DNA of 64,000 nucleotides from UBA5793 sp040255465 (GTDB lineage Bacteria > Planctomycetota > Phycisphaerae > Phycisphaerales > UBA5793), in assembly GCA_040255465.1 (NCBI GenBank), contig JBDZVA010000003.1, positions 186,001 to 250,000 of the forward strand, in the 5' to 3' direction. Made by a program: the position numbers and the translations under genes. The notes under the pieces are model-generated. The model had not been told where the DNA came from and searched no databases. It worked only from the letters and a program-made list of their open reading frames with translations. Below, in pieces: positions 8,850 through 17,841 of the stretch; positions within the stretch are counted from its first letter, which is position 1; the number at the start of each line of letters is the position of its first letter.

Positions 8850-9223
8850 GTTGTGGCCTCCTCATCAGCGCCGCGGGGCGGGAGGAAGGCTTCGATCATC
8901 GCCTGGAAGGCCCGGTGGGCGGTGATGCGCTGGGTGAGGCGGCGGCGACCCTTGGCGGTGAGTTGGTACCACTTGCGTTTGCGGCCGGCGCTGGATTCGC
9001 CGGCGCGATCGCTGCGGACGGTCTCCCAGGTCGATTCGATGAGGCGGGCGGCTTCGAGTTCGTGCAGCAACGGGTAGAGGACGCCGGCGGTGAGGCGGAT
9101 GGCGTCGTCGCTGCGGTTGGCGACGCGTTTGATGATCGAGTAGCCGTAGAGCGGCTCTTCGGCGAGGACGCTGAGTACGACGATCTCGAGCGACTCGCGT
9201 TGTGGTTTGACGTTCGGGGGCAT
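8846..9223 (-). CDS. PadR family transcriptional regulator
   Basis: The 125-residue winged-helix repressor carries the PadR signature: LEIVVLSVLAEEPLYGYSII, LTAGVLYPLLHELEAARLI and KWYQLTAKGRRRL. The start at 9223 (MPPNVKP) is preferred over 9235 because GGAG lies 6 nt upstream. A perfect 7-7-7 inverted repeat overlaps the predicted promoter, so autorepression is likely. It is the first gene of an operon with the membrane protein at 7479. The inducer cannot be read from sequence. Confidence 0.92.
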   Translation of the reverse strand: MPPNVKPQRESLEIVVLSVLAEEPLYGYSIIKRVANRSDDAIRLTAGVLYPLLHELEAARLIESTWETVRSDRAGESSAGRKRKWYQLTAKGRRRLTQRITAHRAFQAMIEAFLPPRGADEEATT

Positions 9224-9283
9224 GGGTGGCTCCATTGTGTCGGCTGACGGGAGAAGATTCGCCTGATCAGCCGTTCGGTTCCA

Positions 9284-9311
9284 AATATATCTGATTTCGA
9301 TATATCGGCAA
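9284..9311 (-). promoter_or_regulatory. PadR operon promoter with overlapping operator
   Basis: On the minus strand the -35 is TTGCCG (9306-9311), the spacer is 16 bp and the -10 is TATATT (9284-9289). The inverted repeat ATATATC-N7-GATATAT (9285-9305) fills the spacer and -10, which is what an autoregulatory PadR operator would look like. Confidence 0.75.
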
Positions 9312-9869
9312 GTGAGAATCCGATATTCTCTTGCTTTTTGGTGGAAAAGATGGGCGGGATGGATGGAGGGTTGCTGTCCTGGTCGTGGTGCGAGGCGGGA
9401 TCGACGCGGAGGGTCGCCATCGGAGCGAACCAACAACGAGGATGGGGCGTCCGAAGCCGTTGGATGTTGGCTTTGGGAGGCAGCAGGCGCGGCTGATGGG
9501 CTAAGGCACCTGCCGGTCGACGCGACTTGGGCGATGGGCCGGAGGTGGACGGGGATTGGAAACCGGTTTGGCTGCGGGGTCTTTGCGCTGTTGAGCGCGA
9601 TCCGGTCGCCGAAGGCATCGTTGCTGGCTCGAACCGGGGCTCGGAGCGAACTTGGGTAAGGGCGAGATGATCCGAATCGGCGCAGATCCCCCCGACTCCG
9701 GTGCTCTGATGCAAATTCCGGCGGAAGTTTGGATAAATTCGCGCCCGTCGGTGGTTGTTCTGAGGTATTCTATCAACGTTGTCCCGGGGGCAGGCGCTCG
9801 CGGTGTCGTCGGGCGGCCGGTCTGTCTGTGCCTCTAGTCACGAACTTTTCGGAAAGTGAGAAGAAGAAG
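9312..9869. other. Intergenic region upstream of the subtilase genes
   Basis: There is no gene I can support. The AT-richer stretch 9715-9780 is the probable promoter area of the first subtilase, but no hexamer pair is clear. A small GCGCT/AGCGC dyad lies near 9587. Confidence 0.4.
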
Positions 9870-11642
9870 ATGAAACGATTGGTGTGTGCCAGCCTGGCAG
9901 CTGCGGTCATTGCGACCCCGGTGTTCGCGGGCGAAATCGATCCGGATCTTCGCCGGATTATCCTGAATGCCCCGGACGATGAAGTGATTTCTACGCTGAT
10001 TTACCTGAACGATCAGGTGAACATCGCGCAGATGAATCTCACCTTCAAGCGGGAGAACCTGAACCTGCGTGAGCGTCACCGCATCGTGGTGACCACGCTG
10101 CAGGAGAAGGCTGCAACGACGCAGGGCGCCTTGATCGACCATCTGACCGCGCTCAAGGCAGCAGGTCGAGTGGCGAACTTCGACGCCTATTGGATCTCCA
10201 ACGCGATCCGCGTGGACACGACTCGCCGCGAGATCGTTCGTCTCGCCAGCCGCGACGATGTCCTTCGCGTGTACTTCAACTACCCGATCGAACTGGTCGC
10301 CCCGGTTGGCGAGCCCGTGGCGATTGATCAGGGCGGCAACGGCGGGCTGGACGCTCCCGAGCCGGGCCTGGTCGCGATTCGCGCTCCGGAAGTCTGGAGC
10401 GAATTCGATGTGACAGGATTCGGCGTGCTCACGTCCACCCTAGATACGGGCGTCGACGGCCGCCATCCCGCACTGGCCGACCGCTGGGCCGGCGTCGCCG
10501 ACTCGCGTTATGCCGGCCACCCCGAATGGGCGTGGTTTGATCCGGTGACCAACACGACCTTCCCGCAGGCGTTTGGCAGCCACGGCACCCACACCATGGG
10601 CACCGTGTGCGGCGGCGCGCCTGGCGATCAGGTCGGCGTGGCTCCCGGCGCTCACTGGATTCATGCCGCGGTCATTGATCGCGTCAGCATCCAGCGCACG
10701 GTCGCTGACTCGCTGCTCGCTTTCGAGTGGCTGATCGATCCGGATGGCAATCCGAATACGAACTGGGACGTCCCGGCGGTGTGCTCCAATTCATGGGGCG
10801 TGACCACCGGCCACGGCTACCAGCCTTGCGATCAGACTTTCTGGACGCACCTTGACGCCTGCGAAGCCGCGGGCACGCTGATCACTTTCTCGGCCGGCAA
10901 CGAAGGCTTCTCCGGCCTGCGTCGTCCCGCCGATCGCGCGACTGACGAGTACCGCACCTTTGCGGTCGCGGCGGTCGATGGCAACCAGCAGGGCTGGCCG
11001 ATCGCTTCGTTCTCTTCGCGAGGACCGACGAACTGCACGCCCAACGGCCAGCCGGCGATCAAGCCCGACATTTCCGCTCCCGGCGTGAATGTCCGCTCGT
11101 CGATGCCGGGCAACTCGTATGCCCAGCTCAGCGGCACGTCGATGGCGTCTCCGCACATCAACGGCGTCGTCTGCCTGATGCGCGAGGTCAATCCTGACCT
11201 GCCCGTCGATGACATCAAGCAGATTATCTATGACACCGCCGTCGATCTCGGACCGACCGGTGAAGACAACAGCTACGGCTACGGCATGGTTGATGCCTAC
11301 GAGGCCGTCGTCGCAGCGATGTCCGGCGAGATTCCGATGCGTCTGGTCACCTCGCGATTCGTCGCGGGCGTCAACGGCGACGCGGAAGTCTTCCGCGCCA
11401 CGCCGGGTTCGCACGTCGTCTTCGTCTACAGCGTCCGGGGCAGCGGCAGCACCTATGTTCCGCAGCTTGATGTAACGCTGGACCTCGCACAGCCTCGCCA
11501 GGCCGGCATCCGCACCGCCGATCAGGACGGCCACGCCCTGCTCCGCACGCGCATCCCGCCCAACACGGTTGGCGTCCGCGTGTTCATGCAGGCGATGGAA
11601 TACCAGCGCAAGTCAAACGTGACTGAGCAGGTTATTGAGTAA
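9870..11642 (+). CDS. Secreted subtilisin-like serine protease (S8), copy 1
   Basis: The 590-residue precursor has a signal peptide (MKRLVCASLAAAVIATPVFA), an acidic/helical propeptide (about 21-165) and an S8 catalytic domain. The triad is D192 (TLDTGVDG), H238 (GSHGTHTMG) and S424 (SGTSMASPH), with the oxyanion Asn in FSAGNEG. The last 100 residues hold one copy of the FVYSVRGSGSTYVPQ module shared with neighbouring secreted proteins, ending KSNVTEQVIE. ATG 9870 is chosen because the signal peptide starts there, although the frame is open further upstream. The next gene is a close paralogue. It should be an exported protease activated by propeptide removal. Confidence 0.95.
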   Translation: MKRLVCASLAAAVIATPVFAGEIDPDLRRIILNAPDDEVISTLIYLNDQVNIAQMNLTFKRENLNLRERHRIVVTTLQEKAATTQGALIDHLTALKAAGRVANFDAYWISNAIRVDTTRREIVRLASRDDVLRVYFNYPIELVAPVGEPVAIDQGGNGGLDAPEPGLVAIRAPEVWSEFDVTGFGVLTSTLDTGVDGRHPALADRWAGVADSRYAGHPEWAWFDPVTNTTFPQAFGSHGTHTMGTVCGGAPGDQVGVAPGAHWIHAAVIDRVSIQRTVADSLLAFEWLIDPDGNPNTNWDVPAVCSNSWGVTTGHGYQPCDQTFWTHLDACEAAGTLITFSAGNEGFSGLRRPADRATDEYRTFAVAAVDGNQQGWPIASFSSRGPTNCTPNGQPAIKPDISAPGVNVRSSMPGNSYAQLSGTSMASPHINGVVCLMREVNPDLPVDDIKQIIYDTAVDLGPTGEDNSYGYGMVDAYEAVVAAMSGEIPMRLVTSRFVAGVNGDAEVFRATPGSHVVFVYSVRGSGSTYVPQLDVTLDLAQPRQAGIRTADQDGHALLRTRIPPNTVGVRVFMQAMEYQRKSNVTEQVIE

Positions 11643-11675
11643 TCTCGCGCCCCCTGGGCGTGAAACGGTCTTCGT

Positions 11676-11707
11676 GCACACCGCGGGCCTCCGAGCCCGC
11701 GGTGTGC
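11676..11707 (+). other. 13-bp perfect hairpin between the subtilase genes
   Basis: GCACACCGCGGGC (11676-11688) and GCCCGCGGTGTGC (11695-11707) form a perfect stem with a 6-nt loop. No T run follows, so it is more likely a transcript-stabilising or attenuating hairpin between tandem genes than a full terminator. Confidence 0.65.
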
Positions 11708-11762
11708 CATGGAGCGTGGGCCAATGTTCCTTCACATTCACCGCTTACTGGAAGGAAGAAGA

Positions 11763-13847
11763 ATGATGAAACGACTCGTTTGTATTGGAATGGCTGCCGC
11801 GGTCCTTGCGACCCCGGTGTTTGCCGGCGAGATTGATCCCGACTTGCGTCGGATCCTCCTGAAGTCCCCCGACAATGAAGTGCTCTCGACGCTGGTCTTT
11901 CTCAATGACCAGGTCGACATCGCTGTGATGGATCGCACCTTCGAGCAGGAGCGGCTCTCCCTGCGTGACCGGCACCGGATTGTCGTGACGACCCTGCAGG
12001 ACAAAGCCAGCACGACCCAAGGCAACCTGCTGACCCATCTCGAAGATCTGAAGGCCGCCGGTCGCATCGCGAGCTACAAAGCCTACTGGATCTCGAACGT
12101 GATCCAGGTTGAGGCAACGCGTGGCGAAATTGTTCGCCTCGCGAACCGCGCTGATGTGCTTCGCGTGTACTTCAACTACCCGATCGAAACGGTCGCGCCC
12201 GTTGGGGGACCCGTGGCGGTTGATCAGGGCGGCAACGGCGGGCTGGACGCTCCCGAGCCGGGACTGATCGCCATTCGCGCTCCAGAAGTCTGGAGCGAGT
12301 TTGACGTGACCGGCGTCGGTGTGCTGACCAGCACGCTGGACACCGGTGTTGATGGAAACCATCCCGCACTCGCCAGCCGCTGGGCGGGCGTTGCCGATTC
12401 GCGTTATGCCGGCCACCCCGAATGGGCGTGGTTTGATCCGGTGACCAACACGACCTTCCCGCAGGCGTTTGGCAGCCACGGCACCCACACCATGGGCACC
12501 GTGTGCGGCGGCGCGCCTGGCGACCAGGTCGGCGTGGCTCCCGGCGCTCACTGGATTCATGCCGCAGTCATTGATCGCGTCAGCATCCAGCGCACCGTGT
12601 CCGATGCACTGCTCGCTTTCGAATGGCTGATCGATCCGGATGGCGATCCGAACACGAACTGGGACGTCCCGGCGGTGTGTTCGAACTCGTGGCGTCTGGT
12701 CACGGGGCACGGCTATCCGCCCTGCGATGAGACGTTCTGGTCGCACCTTGACGCCTGCGAAGCCGCGGGCACGTTGATCACCTTCTCAGCCGGCAACGAA
12801 GGCTTTGCCGGTCTGGGACGCCCCTCTGATCGCGCGACTGACGAGTACCGCACCTTCTCGGTTGCGGCGGTCGACGGCAACACGCAGGGATGGCCGATCG
12901 CTTCGTTCTCTTCGCGAGGACCGACGAACTGCACTCCCAACGGCCAGCCGGCGATCAAGCCCGACATTTCCGCTCCCGGCGTGAATGTGCGTTCATCGGT
13001 TCCGGGCAACTCGTATGCCCAGTTCAGCGGGACATCGATGGCGTCGCCGCACATCAACGGCGTTGTCTGCCTGATGCGCGAGGTCAATCCTGACCTGCCG
13101 GTCAACGACATCAAGCAGATCATCTATGACACCGCCGTCGATCTTGGCACCGAAGGCAAGGACAACGACTACGGCTACGGCATGGTTGATGCCTACGAGG
13201 CCGTCGTTGCGGCCATCAGCGGCGACATCCCCATGCGGCTGCGCGCGGGGACCTGGACCGCGGGCACCGGGACCGATCTCGAGATCTTCCGCGCCACGCC
13301 GGGATCACAGGTGGCGTTTGTCTACAGCATCCAGGGGCCGGGAAGCACTTACGTTCCGCAACTGGACGTGACGCTCGATCTGGCCCAGCCGCGTTCGGCT
13401 GGATTCAAGACGGCCAATCAGGACGGGTACGCCCTGCACCACATCCAGATTCCGTTTGGCACCGAGGGCCAGCATGTCTGGATGCAGGCGGCTGAATACC
13501 AGCGCAAGTCCAACGTGATCGACCAGGTGGTCGGTAACCGTCTGCGTCTGGAAGTCTCCCGCTGGGTGGCCGGCGTCAATGGCGACGCCGAGGTCTTCGG
13601 CGCCACGCCCGGCGAGACGGTCGCTTTCATGGTCAGCACTGTGGGCACGGGCAGCACGTATCTGCCTCGGTTCCACGTCTTCGTCGACCTGGCTCAGCCG
13701 GCCATCTGGAGCACCCGCGTGGCGGACCAGGACGGCTATGCGCTCGTGCGCAAGCGGATCCCGCCCGGCTCACAGGGCACCCGCGTCTGGATGCAGGTCG
13801 TCGAGTCGCGCAGCAAGTCCAACGTGATTGATCAGGTCATCGAGTAA
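11763..13847 (+). CDS. Secreted subtilisin-like serine protease (S8), copy 2 with two C-terminal modules
   Basis: The 694-residue paralogue of the preceding gene has the same signal peptide pattern, propeptide and S8 triad (D193, then the HGTH and GTSMASP motifs). It differs by having two tandem C-terminal modules (about 495-594 and 595-694; FVYSIQGPGSTYVPQ and FMVSTVGTGSTYLPR), each ending with a KSNVIDQV motif. GGAAGG precedes the ATG at 11763. DNA identity to copy 1 is very uneven: near-identical blocks (around 12393-12600 and 12892-12990) alternate with diverged ones, pointing to gene conversion after duplication. Confidence 0.95.
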   Translation: MMKRLVCIGMAAAVLATPVFAGEIDPDLRRILLKSPDNEVLSTLVFLNDQVDIAVMDRTFEQERLSLRDRHRIVVTTLQDKASTTQGNLLTHLEDLKAAGRIASYKAYWISNVIQVEATRGEIVRLANRADVLRVYFNYPIETVAPVGGPVAVDQGGNGGLDAPEPGLIAIRAPEVWSEFDVTGVGVLTSTLDTGVDGNHPALASRWAGVADSRYAGHPEWAWFDPVTNTTFPQAFGSHGTHTMGTVCGGAPGDQVGVAPGAHWIHAAVIDRVSIQRTVSDALLAFEWLIDPDGDPNTNWDVPAVCSNSWRLVTGHGYPPCDETFWSHLDACEAAGTLITFSAGNEGFAGLGRPSDRATDEYRTFSVAAVDGNTQGWPIASFSSRGPTNCTPNGQPAIKPDISAPGVNVRSSVPGNSYAQFSGTSMASPHINGVVCLMREVNPDLPVNDIKQIIYDTAVDLGTEGKDNDYGYGMVDAYEAVVAAISGDIPMRLRAGTWTAGTGTDLEIFRATPGSQVAFVYSIQGPGSTYVPQLDVTLDLAQPRSAGFKTANQDGYALHHIQIPFGTEGQHVWMQAAEYQRKSNVIDQVVGNRLRLEVSRWVAGVNGDAEVFGATPGETVAFMVSTVGTGSTYLPRFHVFVDLAQPAIWSTRVADQDGYALVRKRIPPGSQGTRVWMQVVESRSKSNVIDQVIE

Positions 13848-13881
13848 TCGATCCGCTGATCGACGTTGCATGTTCTCAACC

Positions 13882-13921
13882 AGCCCCGCGGGCGCCAGCG
13901 CTCGCGGGGCTGTTCTTTTTC
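13882..13921 (+). terminator. Intrinsic terminator after the subtilase pair
   Basis: AGCCCCGCG (13882-13890) pairs with CGCGGGGCT (13903-13911), followed by GTTCTTTTTC. It closes the subtilase unit. The remaining 240 bases to the next gene show nothing clear beyond a possible TATCAT -10 near 14018. Confidence 0.85.
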
Positions 13922-14160
13922 CGCCTTCGGGGCGGCGATGCGGGCCATGGCCGACGGTCCCGCGGGGTGCTCTGGGGATGATTTTGGCCCACCCCGCGCC
14001 ACGGGCCCCATAAACAGATATCATTGTCTGAATTCAAGTCGCGCCCAGGCGACGGCGTCCAGGTGGATGGAACAGACACATCAATCCCCTCCCTCCCATT
14101 CTCATTGCGCGCACCGATGTCTGACTCGCGCGCAAACCCCCATGCAGAGGCAATCACCGA

Positions 14161-15867
14161 ATGACCACGGCCATCGCCAAGTCAACGTATCTCTCGACCT
14201 CCAATTCAACGCACCCGCGGGGCTCGCACGCTCGCGTGCTGCTGACCAGCGTCTTCGGGCCCTACGCCCGTGACGACGAATACGGCAGCCGCTCGCTGAA
14301 CCCGATGGAGCTGTACCACAACCAGGTCACGCGCGTGCAGCGCGGCTTCTCGCTGCGCATGTTCCACCGTTCGTGGGGATTGATGCTCATCCAGAAAAAC
14401 ATCAGCGCGCCGTGCACGCTGCTCGACTTCCCGACGCTTGATCGACTCGTCGAAGAACTGCGCACCGTCCAGTACGACATCATCGGCATCGGCGCGATCA
14501 TTCCCAACCTCGCCAAGGTGCGGTACATGTGCGAAATCATCCGCCAGCACCAGCCCGAGGCGAAGCTCATCATCGGCGGGCACGTGGCGAACTACCCCGA
14601 CCTCGATCGACTCGTTGATGCCGACCACATCGTGCGCGGCGAGGGAGTCGAATGGATGCGCCGATACCTCGGCGAAGACACCACCCAGCCAATCAAACAT
14701 CCGCGCATCTCGTCGGGCATCGGCTCGCGGACCATGGGCGTGACCATGCGCGAGAAGCCCGGCGACGTGGCGGCGGTCCTGCTGCCTTCCGTCGGCTGTC
14801 CCATGGGTTGCAACTTCTGCGCCACTTCGGCAATGTTTGGAGGCAAGGGCGCCTGCATTCACTTCTACGAGACCGGCGAAGAACTCTTCGAGGTCATGTG
14901 CGGACTTGAGAAGGACATGAAGGTGCGATCGTTCTTCGTGATGGACGAGAACTTCCTCCTGCATCGCAAGCGGGCCCTGCGCCTGCTCGAACTCATGGAA
15001 GAGCACGGCAAGGCGTGGTCGCTGTACATCTTCGGCTCGGCCAACGTGCTTCGGGCGTACACCATCGATCAGATCGTTCGGCTGGGCATCTCGTGGATCT
15101 GGATGGGGCTCGAAGGCAAGGACGCCGCCTACACCAAGCTGCGAGACGCCGACACGCGAACGCTGGTTCGCACACTGCAGTCGCACGGCATCCGCGTGCT
15201 CGGATCAAGCATCATCGGGATGGAGGATCACACGCTGGAGAACATCGACGAGGCGATTGATTACGCGGTGGAGCACGATACCGAGTTTCACCAGTTCATG
15301 CTCTACACGCCGATTCCCGGCACACCCTTGTACAAAGAGCACCAGAAGGCGGGCACGATGCTGCCGCCGGACGAGTATGTTGAGTCGGACATTCACGGGC
15401 AGTTGATGTTCAACTTCCAGCATCCGCACATCCCGCGCGGCGAGGAGGGGAAACTCATCCTCCGCGCGTTCCATCGCGACTTCGAGATCAACGGGCCGAG
15501 TGTGGTGCGCATCGCGCGGACCGTACTCAATGGATGGAAGCGCTACAAGGACCACCCCGATCCGCGCATCCAATCGCGATTCGTCTGGGAGGCCCGGGAC
15601 CTGGCGGTGACGTATGCCGGAGCGTTGTGGGCCGCCCGAGAGCACTTCAAGCATGCCAACGAGGCGCTGTCATCGCGCATCGCCCACATCCTTGATGAGA
15701 TCAAGAAGGAATTCGGCTGGAAGTCGCGTCTTTCGGCGCCGCTCGTCGGCCGCTATCTGCTGAGGATGCTCAGACTCGAAGAGCAGCGGCTGGCGAATCT
15801 CTGGACCTATGAGCCGCCCACTTTCTATGAACACAATGTCAACGTGTTCACGGCGGCCCGGACGTAA
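14161..15867 (+). CDS. B12-binding-type radical SAM protein
   Basis: The 568-residue protein has an N-terminal Rossmann-like cobalamin-binding-type domain (IGIGAIIPNLAKVRYM, IIGGHVANYPD, VRGEGVEWMRRYL). It is followed by a radical SAM core with the 4Fe-4S motif CPMGCNFC, FFVMDENFLL, and the later strand QFMLYTPIPGTPLY. A C-terminal helical extension of about 130 residues follows. The architecture resembles the BchE/HpnJ class, but I cannot name the substrate. The canonical cobalamin-ligand motif DxHxxG is not obvious in the N-domain. It stands alone between a terminator and a convergent regulator gene. Confidence 0.85.
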   Translation: MTTAIAKSTYLSTSNSTHPRGSHARVLLTSVFGPYARDDEYGSRSLNPMELYHNQVTRVQRGFSLRMFHRSWGLMLIQKNISAPCTLLDFPTLDRLVEELRTVQYDIIGIGAIIPNLAKVRYMCEIIRQHQPEAKLIIGGHVANYPDLDRLVDADHIVRGEGVEWMRRYLGEDTTQPIKHPRISSGIGSRTMGVTMREKPGDVAAVLLPSVGCPMGCNFCATSAMFGGKGACIHFYETGEELFEVMCGLEKDMKVRSFFVMDENFLLHRKRALRLLELMEEHGKAWSLYIFGSANVLRAYTIDQIVRLGISWIWMGLEGKDAAYTKLRDADTRTLVRTLQSHGIRVLGSSIIGMEDHTLENIDEAIDYAVEHDTEFHQFMLYTPIPGTPLYKEHQKAGTMLPPDEYVESDIHGQLMFNFQHPHIPRGEEGKLILRAFHRDFEINGPSVVRIARTVLNGWKRYKDHPDPRIQSRFVWEARDLAVTYAGALWAAREHFKHANEALSSRIAHILDEIKKEFGWKSRLSAPLVGRYLLRMLRLEEQRLANLWTYEPPTFYEHNVNVFTAART

Positions 15868-15876
15868 GCGATCGCC

Positions 15877-16527
15877 TCAGATGCGATCAAGGATGGGCAG
15901 GAAGCGCTCGCCGATTGTGGTGGCTCCGTAGATGCTGCCGGGCGGCGGGCCATCCACGAGGTGGCGCGCGATCATCGTCGCTGCGGACAGGTCCTTGAGT
16001 GCGATGGAGACGGCGCGATCAGTCGCCGAAGGCAGGGCATCGGTGACTTCAGTGAAGCGCGTAGGACCGTCCCCAACGACATAGAGCGTGGGCATGGACC
16101 ATTTGCGCAGGGCGATCTCCTGAGCGCCGGTTTGGCGCACGGCCTGATCGAGACGGGCGCAGGTCGGCGCGAGGCGCTCGCCGCGCCTGGTGAGGATGTA
16201 CTCGGGCCGCAACGGGTGGCCGAACCCGGGATTGCGTCGAATCCAGCCGAGGTCGATGAGTTCGTCGAGGGTCTGGCGGATGGAGCCGGGGTTGGCGCCA
16301 AGCGCGTGGACGAGCGAGACGAACTTCGCGCCCTGAGCACTGTGCAGTTCGGCCATGACAGGACATGCCCAGCGTCGTCGAAAGAGGGCCATCAGTCGGT
16401 CGAGGCGGTCCATGGCGGCAATCTTCCGTGAAAAGAGCAGGACCGGGCTTGCGATTACGCCAGCCAGGAGTTGCAGCACCGTCCTGCGCTGCAGTCGGGG
16501 TCGGTCTGGATTCTGCAGCCTGTTCAT
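15877..16527 (-). CDS. HxlR-type regulator with two winged-helix units and a hydrophobic N-terminus
   Basis: The 216-residue protein contains two HxlR-like segments. The first (about 40-120) is FRRRWACPVMAEL...TRRGERLAPTCARL. The second (about 140-216) begins RKWSMPTLYVVGDGPTRF and ends GERFLPIL. Together they look like a covalent dimer. Residues 1-38 contain an RR pair and a 17-residue hydrophobic run (TVLQLLAGVIASPVLLF), unusual for this family. An alternative start at M39 (16413) would remove it, but the predicted transcription start near 16548 suits 16527. It is divergent from a glyoxalase-family gene across a shared palindrome, so it probably regulates that gene and itself. Confidence 0.75.
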   Translation of the reverse strand: MNRLQNPDRPRLQRRTVLQLLAGVIASPVLLFSRKIAAMDRLDRLMALFRRRWACPVMAELHSAQGAKFVSLVHALGANPGSIRQTLDELIDLGWIRRNPGFGHPLRPEYILTRRGERLAPTCARLDQAVRQTGAQEIALRKWSMPTLYVVGDGPTRFTEVTDALPSATDRAVSIALKDLSAATMIARHLVDGPPPGSIYGATTIGERFLPILDRI

Positions 16528-16543
16528 TGCAACCGCCCCGCGT

Positions 16544-16582
16544 TTGACACATAAAGTATAGTTGCTATACTCCTCAAGTCAA
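16544..16582. promoter_or_regulatory. Face-to-face divergent promoters sharing one palindromic operator
   Basis: The plus promoter is TTGACA (16544-16549), 16 bp, TATACT (16566-16571). The minus promoter is TTGACT (16577-16582), 16 bp, TATACT (16555-16560). The perfect palindrome AGTATAG-TTG-CTATACT (16555-16571) supplies both -10 boxes, so one bound dimer would cover both promoters. The HxlR-type regulator is the obvious ligand. Confidence 0.8.
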
Positions 16583-16618
16583 CCAAGGAACGGCCCAACC
16601 AGCCGGAAGGAGAATCCC

Positions 16619-17002
16619 ATGTCCTCTCCCATCGAGTACAACGGCGGCCTGACCATCGCCAGCAGCGTGACCGACCTCAAGAGGTCGATCGAGTGGTACA
16701 CGAACGTGCTCGGCTTCACGCACCTCTACACCGTCGATGAGATCGGCTGGTGCGAGTTGCAGACGCCTGTCGAGGGCGGGCGGGTGAATCTCGGCCTCTC
16801 GCAGGTTGAGAAGGTCACGCCCGGCGGGCCGACGCCGACGTGGGGCGTCAAGGACATCGACAAGGCCCGCGCCGTGCTCGAATCCAGGAAGGTCCGCTTC
16901 GACGGCCCGACGCGCGAGTATCCCGGCATGGTGCGGCTGGCGACATTCTATGACCCGGATGGCAACTCGCTGATGCTCTACCAGTCGCTCGGGCAGGAAT
17001 AG
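16619..17002 (+). CDS. Glyoxalase/bleomycin-resistance (VOC) family protein
   Basis: This 127-residue single VOC domain has two beta-alpha-beta-beta-beta modules, with SVTDLKRSIEWYTNVLGFTHL at the start and LATFYDPDGNSLMLYQSL at the end. The ATG has AAGGAG 7 nt upstream. Metal-dependent VOC proteins handle lyases, dioxygenases or resistance functions; the substrate cannot be told. It is driven by a near-consensus promoter embedded in the operator shared with the HxlR regulator, suggesting induction by a reactive or toxic small molecule. Confidence 0.9.
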   Translation: MSSPIEYNGGLTIASSVTDLKRSIEWYTNVLGFTHLYTVDEIGWCELQTPVEGGRVNLGLSQVEKVTPGGPTPTWGVKDIDKARAVLESRKVRFDGPTREYPGMVRLATFYDPDGNSLMLYQSLGQE

Positions 17003-17025
17003 GCCAGAGCGCCGTATGCGAGCCG

Positions 17026-17841
17026 CTACCTGTCGGGTTGCTCGCAGACTTCGCGAATGCGCGCATACATCGTCTGCAGGCCGCCGACGTGGCTGAATTG
17101 CGCGTTCCAGCGGTCGAGCAGATCGAGGCTGTCGTCTCGTGACAGGTGGCCCGATTCGCGCAGGCTTCGCGTGATGAGCAGCACGAGTACAGCGTGGTCT
17201 CGATCGGAATGCTGCATCGCGCGGGCGGAGAGGGCGCTGAGGCGCTCGGCGGACGCATCGATCAAGCCGGCCACGGAGGCGGGATCGCGACCATTCCATT
17301 CGCTCAACCAGTTCACGGCGCCGCACAGATCCACAGTGCTCATCGAATCGTCGTTGAGCGCATTGAGCATCTGAGGCCCGACGACTTCGGGCGGATACGC
17401 CATTGGAACAAGTACGCGCTGCGTATCGGCGGCTCCGATCGCCTTCAGTCGGGCGGAGATGGCGGACGCAACGCTCAGGTATTCTGGATCCTGGGTCGCA
17501 TGCGCCAATTGGGCCACGACGAAGATCAGGTCGGTACACCTACCTTCATCAGCATCGATCGACAACGCGGTCAATTGAGCCGCGTGATCGGGCACTTGGA
17601 GAACGGCGTCGATTTTCTGATCGAAATGAGGATCAGGAAACGGCGCATTCAGAACCGTTTGCAACCACTGCGGGATCGCAGGAGGCTGCGAAACTGCGGA
17701 AGGCGCGGAAGGCGCGGTGAAAGGCGCTGGATTCGCAGGTGTTGTGGTGGTGGCGTCCGAATCGCCGGGCTCGGACTTTCCGCAGGAGGCCGCCAGGACG
17801 AGCCCGCAAAGGACGGTTGAAGTGAGGATATGCTTGAACAT
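17026..17841 (-). CDS. Putative lipoprotein of unknown function
   Basis: The 271-residue protein begins with a signal peptide ending in a lipobox-like LVLAASC (C20), then a Ser/Thr/Pro/Ala-rich linker to about residue 55. A helical domain with short repeated helices follows (DHAAQLTALSID, LSVASAISARLKAIG). I recognise no family. It is probably anchored in a membrane facing the periplasm. It converges on the VOC gene and is divergent from the zinc-ribbon membrane protein. Confidence 0.75.
   Translation of the reverse strand: MFKHILTSTVLCGLVLAASCGKSEPGDSDATTTTPANPAPFTAPSAPSAVSQPPAIPQWLQTVLNAPFPDPHFDQKIDAVLQVPDHAAQLTALSIDADEGRCTDLIFVVAQLAHATQDPEYLSVASAISARLKAIGAADTQRVLVPMAYPPEVVGPQMLNALNDDSMSTVDLCGAVNWLSEWNGRDPASVAGLIDASAERLSALSARAMQHSDRDHAVLVLLITRSLRESGHLSRDDSLDLLDRWNAQFSHVGGLQTMYARIREVCEQPDR

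Noticed and set aside
13922..14160. Cobalamin riboswitch before the B12-binding-type radical SAM gene
   Set aside because: I could not find the B12-box core or the needed conserved junction in the 240 bases available.
14206..15186. Long minus-strand open frame opposite the radical SAM gene
   Set aside because: It is an antisense shadow of a GC-rich gene; the translation is His/Arg/Asp-rich with no family likeness.
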